Of a DNA stretch of 64,000 nt, positions 27,834 through 37,583 are shown one piece after another. The notes under the pieces were generated by a model. The model searched no databases. It had not been told where the DNA came from and saw only the letters and a list, made by a program, of their open reading frames with translations. Made by a program: the position numbers and the translations under genes. The DNA comes from Pseudomonas citrullilanati (GTDB taxonomy: Bacteria; Pseudomonadota; Gammaproteobacteria; Pseudomonadales; Pseudomonadaceae). Positions within the stretch are counted from its first letter, which is position 1. Each line of letters opens with the position of its first letter. The DNA is taken from positions 1 to 64,000 of the forward strand of contig NZ_JAUQOP010000002.1 of the NCBI RefSeq assembly GCF_030580855.1. The letters run 5' to 3'.

Positions 27834-27914
27834 GTTGCTGCTCCTGGTCGCTTGAGCGACGGTGTTGGCGTCATCGGTGGTACCGGTGACGTGACTGCGT
27901 GATCCGCTCGCTTT

Positions 27915-28943
27915 TTATTCGCTATCCGGGCCGCGCAGGTTTTCAAATTGACTCATGCCGTCGGGAATCAGGTTGCGCACGATCGCCGCAAAATCGGCAT
28001 GCACCAGATTCTTCGCCCGGTTCAACAGCACCGGCAGGGGGCTGGAGGGCTCGTGACGGGTGTAGTAAGCGAGAATCCGGTCGAGGCTGCGCACCACGTC
28101 ATCGCGGTTGGCGATTTCGCCGCTGGCGGCACGCGGTGCCGTTGCCACGCTGCTTGGAGCGGTGGAGTGCTGTTCGCCAGACCCACTGTCATCGTCGGCC
28201 GGCGCTTCGCTGTCGTCGGCTTGGGGGGCGAACTGGCCGAGGATCTGCAGGGCCATCTTGAGCGGCTGCTTCAGCGGGCCGAGGTCCACGCCCTGGGCGG
28301 ATCCCACCTGGTCGCTGACCTCTTGCTCGATGGCTTCTGCGGCGCTGCGGGCCTCTTGCAGGGCGGCGCGGGTCATTGCCAACTGCTCGGGGTCGCTGTC
28401 GCGCAGGGCGCCGGCGAGTTGTTCGGCGCCGAGGGTTTCGTCGGCGAAGCTTTGCAGGCCACTGGCGTTGGCGGCGGCGCGCAAGCTCACGGCACCGAAG
28501 GTGCGCGAGCGGGCCAGGATGCTTTCGCGCACCAGGCGAATGGTCATGTCGGACGTCAGGCCGGCCAGGGCATTGATGCGCACGGTGGGGTCGTTGTCGT
28601 CATCGGCATCCAGGCGCGGATGCAGGTCGGCCCAGTATTGCTTGAGCAATTGGCTGATCAACGTCAGCGAGCTGGCCAGCCCCGGGAGGCCTTCGAGGGC
28701 CAGGGAGCTTTGCAGCAGGAAATGGGTAATGCGCAGGTCTTTGCTGCGTTGCAGCAAGTCCAGGCTCTGTTGCTGGATGCTGCGCCATTCAGGCGGTTCG
28801 GCAGGCAGGATCGAATCGCCCATGCTGCGCTCGGGCTGGCCCCGGGAGTCACGCTCCAGGCGCAAGAAATCCGCGTCATATTCCAGGTCTTCACCGCAAG
28901 GCGAGTTCGCGGAAACGGCGGCGAGCAGCAAAGGCACATCCAC
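27915..28943 (-). CDS. tssA: T6SS assembly protein TssA
   Basis: A 342-residue ImpA-family protein that primes tube and sheath polymerisation. The ImpA N-terminal domain is visible (SPCGEDLEYDADFLRLERDS, PPEWRSIQQQSLDLLQRSKDLRI, HPRLDADDDNDPTVRINAL), followed by an Ala/Asp-rich linker and a C-terminal ring domain (YTRHEPSSPLPVLLNRAKNLVHADFAAIVRNLIPDGMSQF). The start is GTG (GTG GAT GTG CCT) with GGGAG ten bases upstream. First gene of the minus-strand T6SS arm. Confidence 0.95.
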   Translation of the reverse strand: MDVPLLLAAVSANSPCGEDLEYDADFLRLERDSRGQPERSMGDSILPAEPPEWRSIQQQSLDLLQRSKDLRITHFLLQSSLALEGLPGLASSLTLISQLLKQYWADLHPRLDADDDNDPTVRINALAGLTSDMTIRLVRESILARSRTFGAVSLRAAANASGLQSFADETLGAEQLAGALRDSDPEQLAMTRAALQEARSAAEAIEQEVSDQVGSAQGVDLGPLKQPLKMALQILGQFAPQADDSEAPADDDSGSGEQHSTAPSSVATAPRAASGEIANRDDVVRSLDRILAYYTRHEPSSPLPVLLNRAKNLVHADFAAIVRNLIPDGMSQFENLRGPDSE

Positions 28944-29362
28944 TTGGATCGATCTCCCTATCGCCCGTGCACTATGAAGTCGGGCAGTTCACACGAAAGT
29001 TCCGGATGGAACTTCTCATGTCCCTTGACGGTAATGGCTCTATAGATGCGCTATGATCTTAAAGTGCCATCACGAACAATCAAGAAGTTGTGCATTTTTG
29101 GTGTAGTACTTATCGCTTGTCAAGGTAAGCTATTTCGACTCTGTTACAGTTGTGAGGCGCTTAACAACCCGCGCGACTGGCAGGTCGAGGAAGGTCCCGC
29201 GAGAGGCTTTTTGTCATGCAGGCCGGTTAATATTCGCCATCATGCTGGCAAAAAGCCGTTCCGCGGTGGTTGGCAAGATTTTTCGGCGCGTCGCCAGGGC
29301 GATTCCCTGTCGGCTTGCCCACGCGCGAAGCGATGCGCAGAAGTATTCAGCAAGGAGGCGTG
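28944..29362. promoter_or_regulatory. Divergent regulatory region between tssA and fha
   Basis: A 419-base gap without a convincing gene and clearly more AT-rich than its surroundings, especially 29030-29160. It must hold the promoters of both T6SS arms. I see isolated boxes (TTGACG at 29025, TATGAT at 29052, TTGTGC at about 29089 with TATCGC 17 bases later) but no pair close to consensus, and no clear sigma-54 site. A ribosome site AGGAGG (29353-29358) precedes fha. Confidence 0.6.
28997..29014. promoter_or_regulatory. Perfect dyad AAGTTCC-GGAT-GGAACTT
   Basis: Two 7-base arms flank a 4-base centre, 53 bases upstream of the tssA start. As DNA it could be an operator; as plus-strand RNA it would be a hairpin with GGA in the tetraloop, the form recognised by RsmA/CsrA proteins. 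Both readings are inference. Confidence 0.4.
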
Positions 29363-30844
29363 ATGCCGCTGTGTTTGACTATCACTAGTTATCACAAGAT
29401 TACCCCCGGTCAGTGTTCTGAAAAGTCCATGGATCAGGGCGTGATGGCAATTGGCCGTAATTCCGATAATGACTGGGTATTACCGGATCCCGAGCGCCTG
29501 GTGTCCGGCAAACATTGCGTTATTCAATACAAGGACGGGCGCTATTACTTGACCGATAACAGCACTAACGGTGTGGAATTGGTCAAGGCCGGTGTTCGCT
29601 TGCGCAAGGGCAACAGCGAGCCCTTGCAGGATGGCGAGGTGATCCGCATCGGCGACTATGAAATCCAGGCCCGCGTCGACTTCAATCTGCCGGTGACCGA
29701 CAGCAACCCGTTTGCCGAATCCCCCAGCAGCTTCGAAGCCTTGATGGGACGCCAGGCTGCCGCCGCGCCTGCTCCGACGCCGATTCCCGTGTCGATGCCG
29801 ATGGGTTCGCCTGCGCATTTCCAGGGCGGCTCGGCCATGGACACCCTGCCGGACCTGTTCGATTTCCTGGCGCCCTCCAGTATTCCCCCGGCCACCCAGC
29901 CTGACCACGTCCCGGCCCAACAGCACGACTTCCGTCCGCCCACGCCGATACCACGGCCAGCGCCGCCGCCTGTGGTCGAACCGGTGGCGATCAACCCTGG
30001 CGCGGTGATCCCGGAAGACTGGGACCTGTTCAGCGACACGCCGGCGCCCGTGGCGGTGCCTCCTGTCGCGGTCGCACCGCCCCCTGTGGCGCCGCCGCCG
30101 ATGATCGAGCCGATACCCACACCCCCGCCGCCGATCCCGGTCGTGCCAGCCAGCATGCCCGTGGAACCTGTACCCGTGCCAGAAGCACCGGTGACCCGTG
30201 TCGAAGCACCGGTCCCTCGCACTGAAGCGCCGGCGGCCGTGGTCGACAGCGCCCAGCCCGACCTGCTGCAAGCATTCCTGCGCGGTGCCGGGCTGGATCA
30301 GTTGCGCCTGGACAAGGCCCAGGCCGAGGCGCAAATGGAAAGCATCGGTCGCAGCTACCGGCTGATGGTCGAGGGCCTGATCGATGTCTTGCGCGCCCGC
30401 AGCAGCCTCAAGGGGGAGTTCCGCATCCAGCAGACGATGATCCAGCCGGTGGAAAACAACCCACTGAAGTTCGCCCCCAATGTCGATGAGGCGATGCTCT
30501 TGCTATTGCGCCACGGCAACCAGGCATTCATGGCGCCGGACGCGGCGGTGCGGGACAGCTTCGATGATTTGCGCGCCCACCAGCTGGCGGTGATGGCCGG
30601 GGTGGAAGCCGCGATCAAGCATCTGCTGGCGCGTTTCGAGCCGGCGCAACTGGAAGAACGCATGGGCAAGCCCGGCGGGCTGTCGGGCATTTTCAGTGGC
30701 TCGCGACAGGCCCAGTACTGGCAGCAGTTCACCGAGCTCTACAGCAATATTTCCCGGGAAGCCCAGGAGGATTTCCAGGACCTGTTCGGTCGAGAATTCA
30801 GCCGCGCCTACGAAGAACACAGCACGCGACAGCGGCGCCGTTGA
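29363..30844 (+). CDS. fha: T6SS FHA-domain protein Fha (TagH)
   Basis: Scaffold protein of 493 residues that is phosphorylated by PpkA and triggers T6SS assembly in the threonine-phosphorylation pathway. The N-terminal FHA domain (about 25-100) has GRNSDNDWVLPD, the phosphothreonine-binding SGKHC and NSTNGV. A long proline-rich linker (about 140-295) follows, then the conserved type VI FHA C-terminal domain (LLQAFLRGAGLD onward, ending ISREAQEDFQDLFGREFSRAYEE). Start by ATG 29363 after AGGAGG. First gene of the plus-strand arm, divergent from tssA. Confidence 0.96.
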   Translation: MPLCLTITSYHKITPGQCSEKSMDQGVMAIGRNSDNDWVLPDPERLVSGKHCVIQYKDGRYYLTDNSTNGVELVKAGVRLRKGNSEPLQDGEVIRIGDYEIQARVDFNLPVTDSNPFAESPSSFEALMGRQAAAAPAPTPIPVSMPMGSPAHFQGGSAMDTLPDLFDFLAPSSIPPATQPDHVPAQQHDFRPPTPIPRPAPPPVVEPVAINPGAVIPEDWDLFSDTPAPVAVPPVAVAPPPVAPPPMIEPIPTPPPPIPVVPASMPVEPVPVPEAPVTRVEAPVPRTEAPAAVVDSAQPDLLQAFLRGAGLDQLRLDKAQAEAQMESIGRSYRLMVEGLIDVLRARSSLKGEFRIQQTMIQPVENNPLKFAPNVDEAMLLLLRHGNQAFMAPDAAVRDSFDDLRAHQLAVMAGVEAAIKHLLARFEPAQLEERMGKPGGLSGIFSGSRQAQYWQQFTELYSNISREAQEDFQDLFGREFSRAYEEHSTRQRRR

Positions 30845-30912
30845 GCGCCGCCGTCCCCTAACGATACCGACCAGCACACAACGGATAGCTCAAACGTCAT
30901 TGAGGACGCAGG

Positions 30913-31425
30913 ATGATTCCCAGGTTTTTACTCGCCGTCGCCACCGCGCTTCTGCTGACGGCGTGCGCCAAGGACGGGGCCAAGCCCCAGCCCCAGCCCG
31001 AAGAAACTGAAGCCAACACCGCCGCCGTCGAGTTGCATTTTCATGCCATTGCCGGCCTCAACCCCGGTGCCACTGGCCAGCCGGCCCCGGTCCGGGTGCG
31101 CATCTTCGAACTGAAGAATGCCGCCACCTTCGGCCGCGCCGATTATTTCGCCCTGGCCGAAAGGGCCCAGGCGACGCTGGGCGCCGACCTGATCGATCAG
31201 GACGAGGTGTTGATCCAGCCCAACCAGCAATTGAGCCTGCAACGGGACCTCGATCCGGCCACGCGCCACATCGGCATCCTGGTGGGCTACCGCGAACTGG
31301 ACCAGTCGCTGTGGCGCACGGTGTTGAATGTCCCGCCGCGCGAATACACCGAATACCAGATCAGCCTCGACGTGCGCGCCGTGCGCAGCAGCGTCGTCGT
31401 TACCCCATCCAGCCCTGCCCAATAA
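30913..31425 (+). CDS. tssJ: T6SS outer-membrane lipoprotein TssJ
   Basis: A 170-residue lipoprotein with signal MIPRFLLAVATALLLTAC (lipobox LLTAC, Cys18). The mature domain has the transthyretin-like TssJ/VasD pattern: VELHFHAIAGLNPGATGQPAPV, RVRIFELKNAATFGRADYFAL and IGILVGYRELDQSLWRTVLNVP. It anchors the TssLM complex to the outer membrane. Followed by tssK after 15 bases. Confidence 0.97.
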   Translation: MIPRFLLAVATALLLTACAKDGAKPQPQPEETEANTAAVELHFHAIAGLNPGATGQPAPVRVRIFELKNAATFGRADYFALAERAQATLGADLIDQDEVLIQPNQQLSLQRDLDPATRHIGILVGYRELDQSLWRTVLNVPPREYTEYQISLDVRAVRSSVVVTPSSPAQ

Positions 31426-31440
31426 GCAATCGGAGCCCCC

Positions 31441-32775
31441 ATGTCCTGGAACAATCGCGTGGTCTGGTCGGAAGGCATGTTCATTGGAACGCAGCACTTC
31501 CAGCAGCACGACCGTTACCTGGAAAACCTCATCGACGCCCGCAGCCGACCGTTGTCGGCCGGCGCCTGGGGTTTTTCCGAATTGTTGATCGACCAGGGCC
31601 TGCTGGCCCAGGGCAAGCTGGCGATCATCTCGGCCCGGGGCCTGTTGCCGGACGGTACGCCCTTCAACATTCCCCAGGACGATCTGGCGCCCACACCGCT
31701 GAACATCGACGACAACCTGCGCGATGGCCTGGCCTACCTGGCCTTGCCGCTCAAGCGCGCCGGTGCCCGTGACACCGTCGATGAAGGCGAGGCCCTGGGC
31801 GCCGCGCGCTACATCAGTCAGGTGAGCGAAGTGCGCGACGACAACGCGCCGTTCGAAAACCGCGCCCCGGTGGCACTCGGTGCCCGGGCGCTGCGCCTGC
31901 TGACCGCCGAGGATGGTATCGGCGACTACGCCGCCATTGGCGTGGTGCGCATCAAGGAAAAACGCGCCGACCGTGCGCTGGTGCTCGACGACACGTACAT
32001 CCCGCCGCTGCTGGATGTGATCGCCTCCAAGCCCCTGGCGGCGTTTCGCAGCGAGTTGCTGGGCCTGCTGCACCAGCGTGGCGAAGCCCTGGCCGGGCGA
32101 GTGGTGGCATCCGGCGCCGGTGGCGCTTCGGAGATCGCCGATTTCATGCTGCTGCAACTGGTCAACCGGGCCCAGCCGCTGATCCAGCACCTGAGCCAGC
32201 TGAGCCCGCTGCACCCCGAGCGCTTCTACAGCGAACTGGTGGCCCTGGCCGGGGAGTTCTCGACGTTCACCGCTTCCGGTCGCCGGCCACAGGAATACCC
32301 GCAGTACCAGCACGATGACTTGGTGCTGAGTTTCACTCCGGTGATGCAAGCGTTGCGCGAGGCCTTGTCGATGCTGATCGACAGCAAGGCGACGCCGATT
32401 CCGATTGTCGAGAAAGCCTACGGCATCCACGTGGCGATGCTGGCCGACAAGACCCTGCTCGACAACGCCAGCTTCATCCTGGTGGTACGCGCCGATGTCC
32501 CCGCCGAAACCCTGCGCAGCCGCTTTGGCCAGCAGAGCAAGGTCGGTTCGGTGGAGCACATTCGCGACCTGGTCAACCTGCAACTGCCGGGCATCGGCCT
32601 GCTGCCGTTGCCGGTGGCGCCACGGCAATTGCCGTACCACGCCGGTTCCACCTATTACGAACTCGACCGCGGCAGCGACCACTGGCAGCAACTGAGCAAC
32701 TCCGGCGGCTTTGCGTTCCACATCGCCGGCCAGTTCCCGGGCTTGAACCTGGCTTTCTGGGCGATCCGAGGATAA
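31441..32775 (+). CDS. tssK: T6SS baseplate protein TssK
   Basis: TssK (ImpJ/VasE), 444 residues, connects the baseplate to the TssJLM membrane complex. Typical segments: VVWSEGMFIGTQHFQQHDRYLE at the N terminus, HPERFYSELVALAGEFSTFT in the middle and the C-terminal GSTYYELDRGSDHWQQLSNSGGFAFHIAGQFPGLNLAFWAIRG, which is almost a signature. Six bases separate it from tssL. Confidence 0.98.
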   Translation: MSWNNRVVWSEGMFIGTQHFQQHDRYLENLIDARSRPLSAGAWGFSELLIDQGLLAQGKLAIISARGLLPDGTPFNIPQDDLAPTPLNIDDNLRDGLAYLALPLKRAGARDTVDEGEALGAARYISQVSEVRDDNAPFENRAPVALGARALRLLTAEDGIGDYAAIGVVRIKEKRADRALVLDDTYIPPLLDVIASKPLAAFRSELLGLLHQRGEALAGRVVASGAGGASEIADFMLLQLVNRAQPLIQHLSQLSPLHPERFYSELVALAGEFSTFTASGRRPQEYPQYQHDDLVLSFTPVMQALREALSMLIDSKATPIPIVEKAYGIHVAMLADKTLLDNASFILVVRADVPAETLRSRFGQQSKVGSVEHIRDLVNLQLPGIGLLPLPVAPRQLPYHAGSTYYELDRGSDHWQQLSNSGGFAFHIAGQFPGLNLAFWAIRG

Positions 32776-32781
32776 ATCGCG

Positions 32782-34086
32782 ATGAGCAACGACGATCGTA
32801 CCCAGTTCATGCCGACGCCCGGTGGCCGTGGCGCGGATCCCTTGCGCCAGGACCCGGGACGCCCGCAACCGGCGCCCGCGCCCCTGTCGATGCCCGCCGC
32901 GCCGGTGCTGACCGGCAAGGCCCAGGGGCTCAACCCGCTGGAAAGCGCCGCCGGCCCGTTGCTGGCTTTGCTGACGCGCCTGCGCAGCACCATCGCCCAT
33001 CCGGCCCCGGCCAGCCTGCGTGCGCAATTGCTGGCCTACCTGCGCCAGTTCGAAGAGCGCGCCGAGGCCGCCGGCGTCGTGCGCAACGATGTGCTGCTGG
33101 CTCGCTACGCCTTGTGCACCGCATTGGATGAAGCGGTATTGAGCACCCCGTGGGGCGGCACCAGTGACTGGGGCAAGCAGAGCCTGTTGATCACCGTGCA
33201 CAACGAAGCCTGGGGCGGCGAAAAGGTGTTCCAGTTGCTGGAGCATTGCCTGCAAAGCCCCCGGGAACGCCTGTACCTGCTGGAGCTTCTGTACCTGTGC
33301 ATGTGCCTGGGCTTCGAGGGGCGCTACCGGGTGATGAACGACGGGCGCAGCCAACTGGAGGCGTTGCGCGAACGCACCGCCGCGGTGATCCGCAGCGCCC
33401 GGGGTGAATACGAGCGCGAGCTGTCGCCCCATTGGCGCGGCGTGACCGTGGCCCGCGATCGACTGGCGCAGTTCATGCCGCCGTGGATCGCCGTGGCCAT
33501 TGGCGCGGCGCTGTTGCTGGCGCTGTTGTTCGGCCTGCGCATGAAGCTGGCGGCCGATGCCGAGCCGGTGTTCAAGAACATCCATTTCCTGGGCGAAATC
33601 CCGGTGCAGACGATCGATCGTCCGGTGGTGCAGCCCAAGCTGGTCGAGCGACCACGCCTGGCCGGTTTCCTCGCCGATGAGATCAAGGCCGGGCGCCTTG
33701 CCGTGGAAGACGCCGTCGACCGCTCGGTGGTGACCATCCGTGGCGATGAGCTGTTCGCCTCGGGCAGTGCCAGCATCAAGGACGATTTCCAGCCGTTGAT
33801 GCTGCGCATCGCTGACGCCGTGCGTAAGGTCAAGGGCCAGGTGCTGGTGACCGGCCACAGCGACAACCGGCCGATTGCCACGCTGCGGTTCCCGTCCAAC
33901 TGGGCGCTGTCCGAAGCACGGGCACGCTCGGTGCTGGAGATTCTGTCGGCCAAGACTGGCCAGCCCGAGCGCTTCAGCGCCGAAGGTCGCAGCGATACCG
34001 AGCCGCTGGCGTCCAACGCCACGGCCGAGGGCCGTGCGCGCAATCGTCGGGTTGAAATCACCGTATTGGCGGAGGGGGTCGAGTGA
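32782..34086 (+). CDS. tssL: T6SS membrane protein TssL with OmpA-like domain
   Basis: The 434-residue product starts with a DotU domain (about 50-225: RNDVLLARYALCTALDEAVLSTPWG, LELLYLCMCLGFEGRYRVM), then one membrane helix (WIAVAIGAALLLALLFGLRM, about 234-253). Its C-terminal OmpA/MotB-like domain (LVTGHSDNRPIATLRFPSNWALSEARARSVL) binds peptidoglycan. This extended TssL form is usual in the H1-type class. It overlaps tssM by four bases. Confidence 0.97.
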   Translation: MSNDDRTQFMPTPGGRGADPLRQDPGRPQPAPAPLSMPAAPVLTGKAQGLNPLESAAGPLLALLTRLRSTIAHPAPASLRAQLLAYLRQFEERAEAAGVVRNDVLLARYALCTALDEAVLSTPWGGTSDWGKQSLLITVHNEAWGGEKVFQLLEHCLQSPRERLYLLELLYLCMCLGFEGRYRVMNDGRSQLEALRERTAAVIRSARGEYERELSPHWRGVTVARDRLAQFMPPWIAVAIGAALLLALLFGLRMKLAADAEPVFKNIHFLGEIPVQTIDRPVVQPKLVERPRLAGFLADEIKAGRLAVEDAVDRSVVTIRGDELFASGSASIKDDFQPLMLRIADAVRKVKGQVLVTGHSDNRPIATLRFPSNWALSEARARSVLEILSAKTGQPERFSAEGRSDTEPLASNATAEGRARNRRVEITVLAEGVE

Positions 34087-37000
34087 AGGCGTTTTTCAGT
34101 TTTATGATCCGCTGGGTCATCCCGTTGCTGGGGCTGATCGCCCTGAGCCTGATCATCTGGTTCGTCGGCCCGTTGCTTGACTGGCTGGTGCCCGAGGGCC
34201 GGCGCTGGACGTTGATCGTCCTGGTGTTCGCGGTGTGGATCGCCTACCGCGTCTTTCGCATCGTCCAGGCTCGCCGCCAGGCCGCCGAAGTCATGCGCAG
34301 CCTGGCCGAGCAAACCCCGCCGGACCCGAGCAGCATCGCCACCGCCGAAGAGCTGGAAACCCTGCGCCAACGCATGGACGAAGCCCTGGCGCTGCTCAAG
34401 AAAGCCAAGCTGGGCGGTGACGAGCGACGCAACCTCTATGAACTGCCGTGGTACGTGATCATCGGCCCACCGGGGTCGGGCAAGACCACCGCGCTGGTCA
34501 ATTCCGGGCTGCATTTCCCGCTGGCCGCGCAACTGGGCGCCGGTGCGGTACGTGGCGTGGGCGGCACGCGCAACTGCGATTGGTGGTTCACCGACCAGGC
34601 CGTGTTGCTGGACACCGCTGGCCGCTACACCACCCAGGACAGCGACGCGACCGTGGACAAGGCCGCGTGGCTGGGCTTTCTCGGCCTGTTGAAGAAACAG
34701 CGCGCCCGGCGCCCGATCGACGGTGCGTTCATCGCCATCAGCCTGTCCGACCTGCTGCTGGGCAGCGACGCCGAGCGTGCCGCCCATGCCGCGGCGATTC
34801 GCCTGCGCATCCAGGAGCTCTACACCCAACTGGGCGTGCGCTTCCCGATCTACCTGATGCTGACCAAGCTCGACCTGGTGCCGGGGTTCATGGAGTACTT
34901 CGATACCCTGAGCAAGGAAGAGCGCGCCCAGGTCTGGGGCATGACCTTCGCCCTGGACGATGGAAAGGGCAACGACAGCCCGCTGGCGCACCTGCAAAGC
35001 GAATTCGCCGGCCTCGAGCAGCGTCTCAACGATCGCCTGGTGGAGCGTCTGCAGCAAGAGCGCGACCCGGCGCGGCGCGACTTGATCTACGGTTTCCCGC
35101 AACAGTTCGGTGCCTTGAAGGACTGCCTGCAAAGCTTCCTCGAAGGCGTGTTCAAGCCCAACGCCTTCGAAGAGCGCGTGCTGCTGCGCGGCGTGTATTT
35201 CACCAGCGGCACCCAGGAAGGCAGCCCGATCGACCGCCTGATCGGCGCCATGGCCCAGAGCATGAACCTGGACCGCCAGCACCTGGCGCGCCAGACCGGC
35301 ACCGGGCGCAGCTACTTCATCGAAAAACTCTTCACCGCCGTGGCCTTCGCCGAACGTGGGCTGGTGGGCGTCGACCCCAAGGTCGAGCGGCGGCGCAAGT
35401 GGATCGCCCGGGGCGTATTGGCCTCCACCGTGGTCCTGGTGCTGGTGGTCGGGACCTTGTGGTGGGTCAGCTACCGCGCCAACCAGGCGTACATCGCCCA
35501 GGTCGACCAGAAGGTCGCGCCGCTGGGCCAGACCGTGCAGAACCTCAGCCCGGCGCAGCGCGATGTACTGGCCGTGTTGCCGCTGCTCAACGCGGTGAAG
35601 CACCTGGCCGACGACGCACCCGACTGGGCCGAGGGCCTGGGCCTGTACCAGGGCGACATGCTCGAAGCCGAGGCCGGCAGCGTGTACCGCAAGTTGCTGA
35701 TCGCCGTGTTCGGGCCGCGCCTGGTGACCCGGATCGAAGAGCAGCTGCACAGCGGCGGCAACTCGGACTTCCTCTACGAGGGGCTGAAGGCGTACCTGAT
35801 GCTCGCCGACACCGAGCATTACGATGCCGACTTCATCAAGGCCTGGATCGCCCTGGATTGGGACCGCAGCCTGCCGCGCGACCTGCCGGCCGAACAGCGG
35901 GCAGCCTTGAACGAGCACTTGCAGGCGCTGTTCGAGCGGCGTCCGCCGACGGCACGCCTGGACCCGCGCCTGATCGAAGACCTGCGTCGCCAGTTGCAGC
36001 AACTGCCCGTGGCGCAACGGGTCTACGACCGCATCAAGCGCCAGAAACTGCCTGACGGCATCCCGGATTTCCGTATCAACGAAGCCGCCGGGCGCGACGC
36101 TGCGCTGGTGTTCAGCCGCAAGAGCGGCAAGCCCTTGGGCGAGCCATTGAGCGGCTTCTTCACCGTCAAGGGCTACCGCCAGGGCTTCCTGCTCACCAGC
36201 CTCAGCCAGGCCGGGACCCTGGCCGAAGAGCAATGGGTGCTCGGCCACGAACAGGCCGACCAGCAGAACGTCGCCAGCCTGGCTGCCGATGTGCGGCGCC
36301 TGTACTTCCAGGACTACCAGCGCCAATGGGATGCCTTGCTGGCCGATATCGACTTCGTGCCGATCACCAGCGTGGCCCAGGCCGCCGACGTGCTGCGGGT
36401 GATTTCCGGCCCGACCTCGCCGTTGAAAAAACTGTTGGTGGCGGTGGCGAAGGAAACCGACCTGCAACAGGATGAACGCTTGCTGGCCGCCCAGGGCGCG
36501 CCGGCGGAAGGCGGGGTGGACAAGCTCAAGGAGCGCCTGGGCAGTCTGCTTGGCCAGGAGCAGGCACCGCAGGACGCGCCCCAGGCCAGTGACGACCCGA
36601 TCACGGCGCACTTTGCCGAGCTCAACAGCATCGTCAGCAAGAAAGAAGGCGAGCCGGCGGCCATCGATGGCCTGCTGGCCGACATGAACGCCCTGTACGT
36701 GCAAGTCAGCGCCATGGTGGGCGCCAGCGGCGATGCCTTGCTCGGCGAAGCCAAGAACCAGGCCCAGGCGGCTGCGACCCGGGTCAGCCTGAATGCCGAA
36801 CGCCAGCCACCGCTGGTGCAAGGGTTGGTCAAGTCGGTGGTCAACTCCACCACCAACAGCATGATGGGCGGGGTGCGCAATCAACTGAATGCCGCCTGGA
36901 CCAGCGAAGTGGTGAACATCTATCGCCAATCCCTGGCCGGGCGCTACCCGATGTCGCCGGGCAGTGCGCGGGACGCCACCCTCGACGACTTCGGCCAGTT

Positions 37001-37583
37001 CTTCGGCGTCGGCGGGGTGATGGACAACTATTTCCGCAAGTACCTGCAACCCTACGTGGACACGTCCACGCCGACCTGGCGCTGGCAGCCGGGCGCCGCG
37101 CAGAAACTCGGCATCGCCCCTGGTGTGTTGCAGACCTTCCAGCGCGCGGCGGCCATCCGCGATGCGTTCTTCCGCTCCGGCGGGACCCAGCCGATGGTGC
37201 GTTTCGAGCTCAAGCCGGTGGCGATGGATTCGACCATTACCCAGTTCCTGCTCGACCTCGACGGCCAGCAGTTGAGCTACGACCACGGCCCGAGCCGCCC
37301 GACCGCCATGCAGTGGCCGAATCCGGGCAGCATCGGCGTGGTGCGGATCTCGATCATGCCACCGTCCTCCAGCGGTCGCTCCGGCATCACCCTGGACGGG
37401 CCGTGGGCCTGGTTCCGGTTGCTGGAGCAATCGGACCTGACCGCCGGCAACTCGCCGGATCGCTTCAACCTGCGGCTGCGGGTCGATAACGCCAGTGCCT
37501 CCTACGAGCTGCGGGCCAACAGCGCCTTCAACCCGTTCAAGAGCCGGGTGCTCAGCGGCTTCAGCCTGCCGGAGCGGCTATGA
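34083..37583 (+). CDS. tssM: T6SS inner-membrane protein TssM (IcmF)
   Basis: An 1166-residue channel component. Two N-terminal membrane helices (about 8-30 and 42-60), a cytoplasmic NTPase-like domain with Walker A GPPGSGKTT (128-136), VLLDTAGRYTTQD and a third helix (about 440-463) are visible, followed by a large periplasmic part ending in the ImcF-related and C-terminal beta domains that bind TssJ. The start is GTG, overlapping tssL by four bases (GTGA). The nucleotide-binding site is intact. Confidence 0.98.
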   Translation: MKAFFSFMIRWVIPLLGLIALSLIIWFVGPLLDWLVPEGRRWTLIVLVFAVWIAYRVFRIVQARRQAAEVMRSLAEQTPPDPSSIATAEELETLRQRMDEALALLKKAKLGGDERRNLYELPWYVIIGPPGSGKTTALVNSGLHFPLAAQLGAGAVRGVGGTRNCDWWFTDQAVLLDTAGRYTTQDSDATVDKAAWLGFLGLLKKQRARRPIDGAFIAISLSDLLLGSDAERAAHAAAIRLRIQELYTQLGVRFPIYLMLTKLDLVPGFMEYFDTLSKEERAQVWGMTFALDDGKGNDSPLAHLQSEFAGLEQRLNDRLVERLQQERDPARRDLIYGFPQQFGALKDCLQSFLEGVFKPNAFEERVLLRGVYFTSGTQEGSPIDRLIGAMAQSMNLDRQHLARQTGTGRSYFIEKLFTAVAFAERGLVGVDPKVERRRKWIARGVLASTVVLVLVVGTLWWVSYRANQAYIAQVDQKVAPLGQTVQNLSPAQRDVLAVLPLLNAVKHLADDAPDWAEGLGLYQGDMLEAEAGSVYRKLLIAVFGPRLVTRIEEQLHSGGNSDFLYEGLKAYLMLADTEHYDADFIKAWIALDWDRSLPRDLPAEQRAALNEHLQALFERRPPTARLDPRLIEDLRRQLQQLPVAQRVYDRIKRQKLPDGIPDFRINEAAGRDAALVFSRKSGKPLGEPLSGFFTVKGYRQGFLLTSLSQAGTLAEEQWVLGHEQADQQNVASLAADVRRLYFQDYQRQWDALLADIDFVPITSVAQAADVLRVISGPTSPLKKLLVAVAKETDLQQDERLLAAQGAPAEGGVDKLKERLGSLLGQEQAPQDAPQASDDPITAHFAELNSIVSKKEGEPAAIDGLLADMNALYVQVSAMVGASGDALLGEAKNQAQAAATRVSLNAERQPPLVQGLVKSVVNSTTNSMMGGVRNQLNAAWTSEVVNIYRQSLAGRYPMSPGSARDATLDDFGQFFGVGGVMDNYFRKYLQPYVDTSTPTWRWQPGAAQKLGIAPGVLQTFQRAAAIRDAFFRSGGTQPMVRFELKPVAMDSTITQFLLDLDGQQLSYDHGPSRPTAMQWPNPGSIGVVRISIMPPSSSGRSGITLDGPWAWFRLLEQSDLTAGNSPDRFNLRLRVDNASASYELRANSAFNPFKSRVLSGFSLPERL

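Noticed and set aside
29031..29057. Sigma-70 promoter made of TTGACG and TATGAT
   Set aside because: The boxes are 21 bases apart, too far for a normal promoter, so I list them only as isolated boxes.
29046..29363. Possible small gene upstream of fha
   Set aside because: The frame has no domain, lies in an AT-rich control region and overlaps the fha ribosome site; more likely untranslated leader.
33324..37430. 1368-codon open frame opposite tssL/tssM
   Set aside because: Antisense shadow of clearly recognisable tssM; no motif and typical GC-biased composition.
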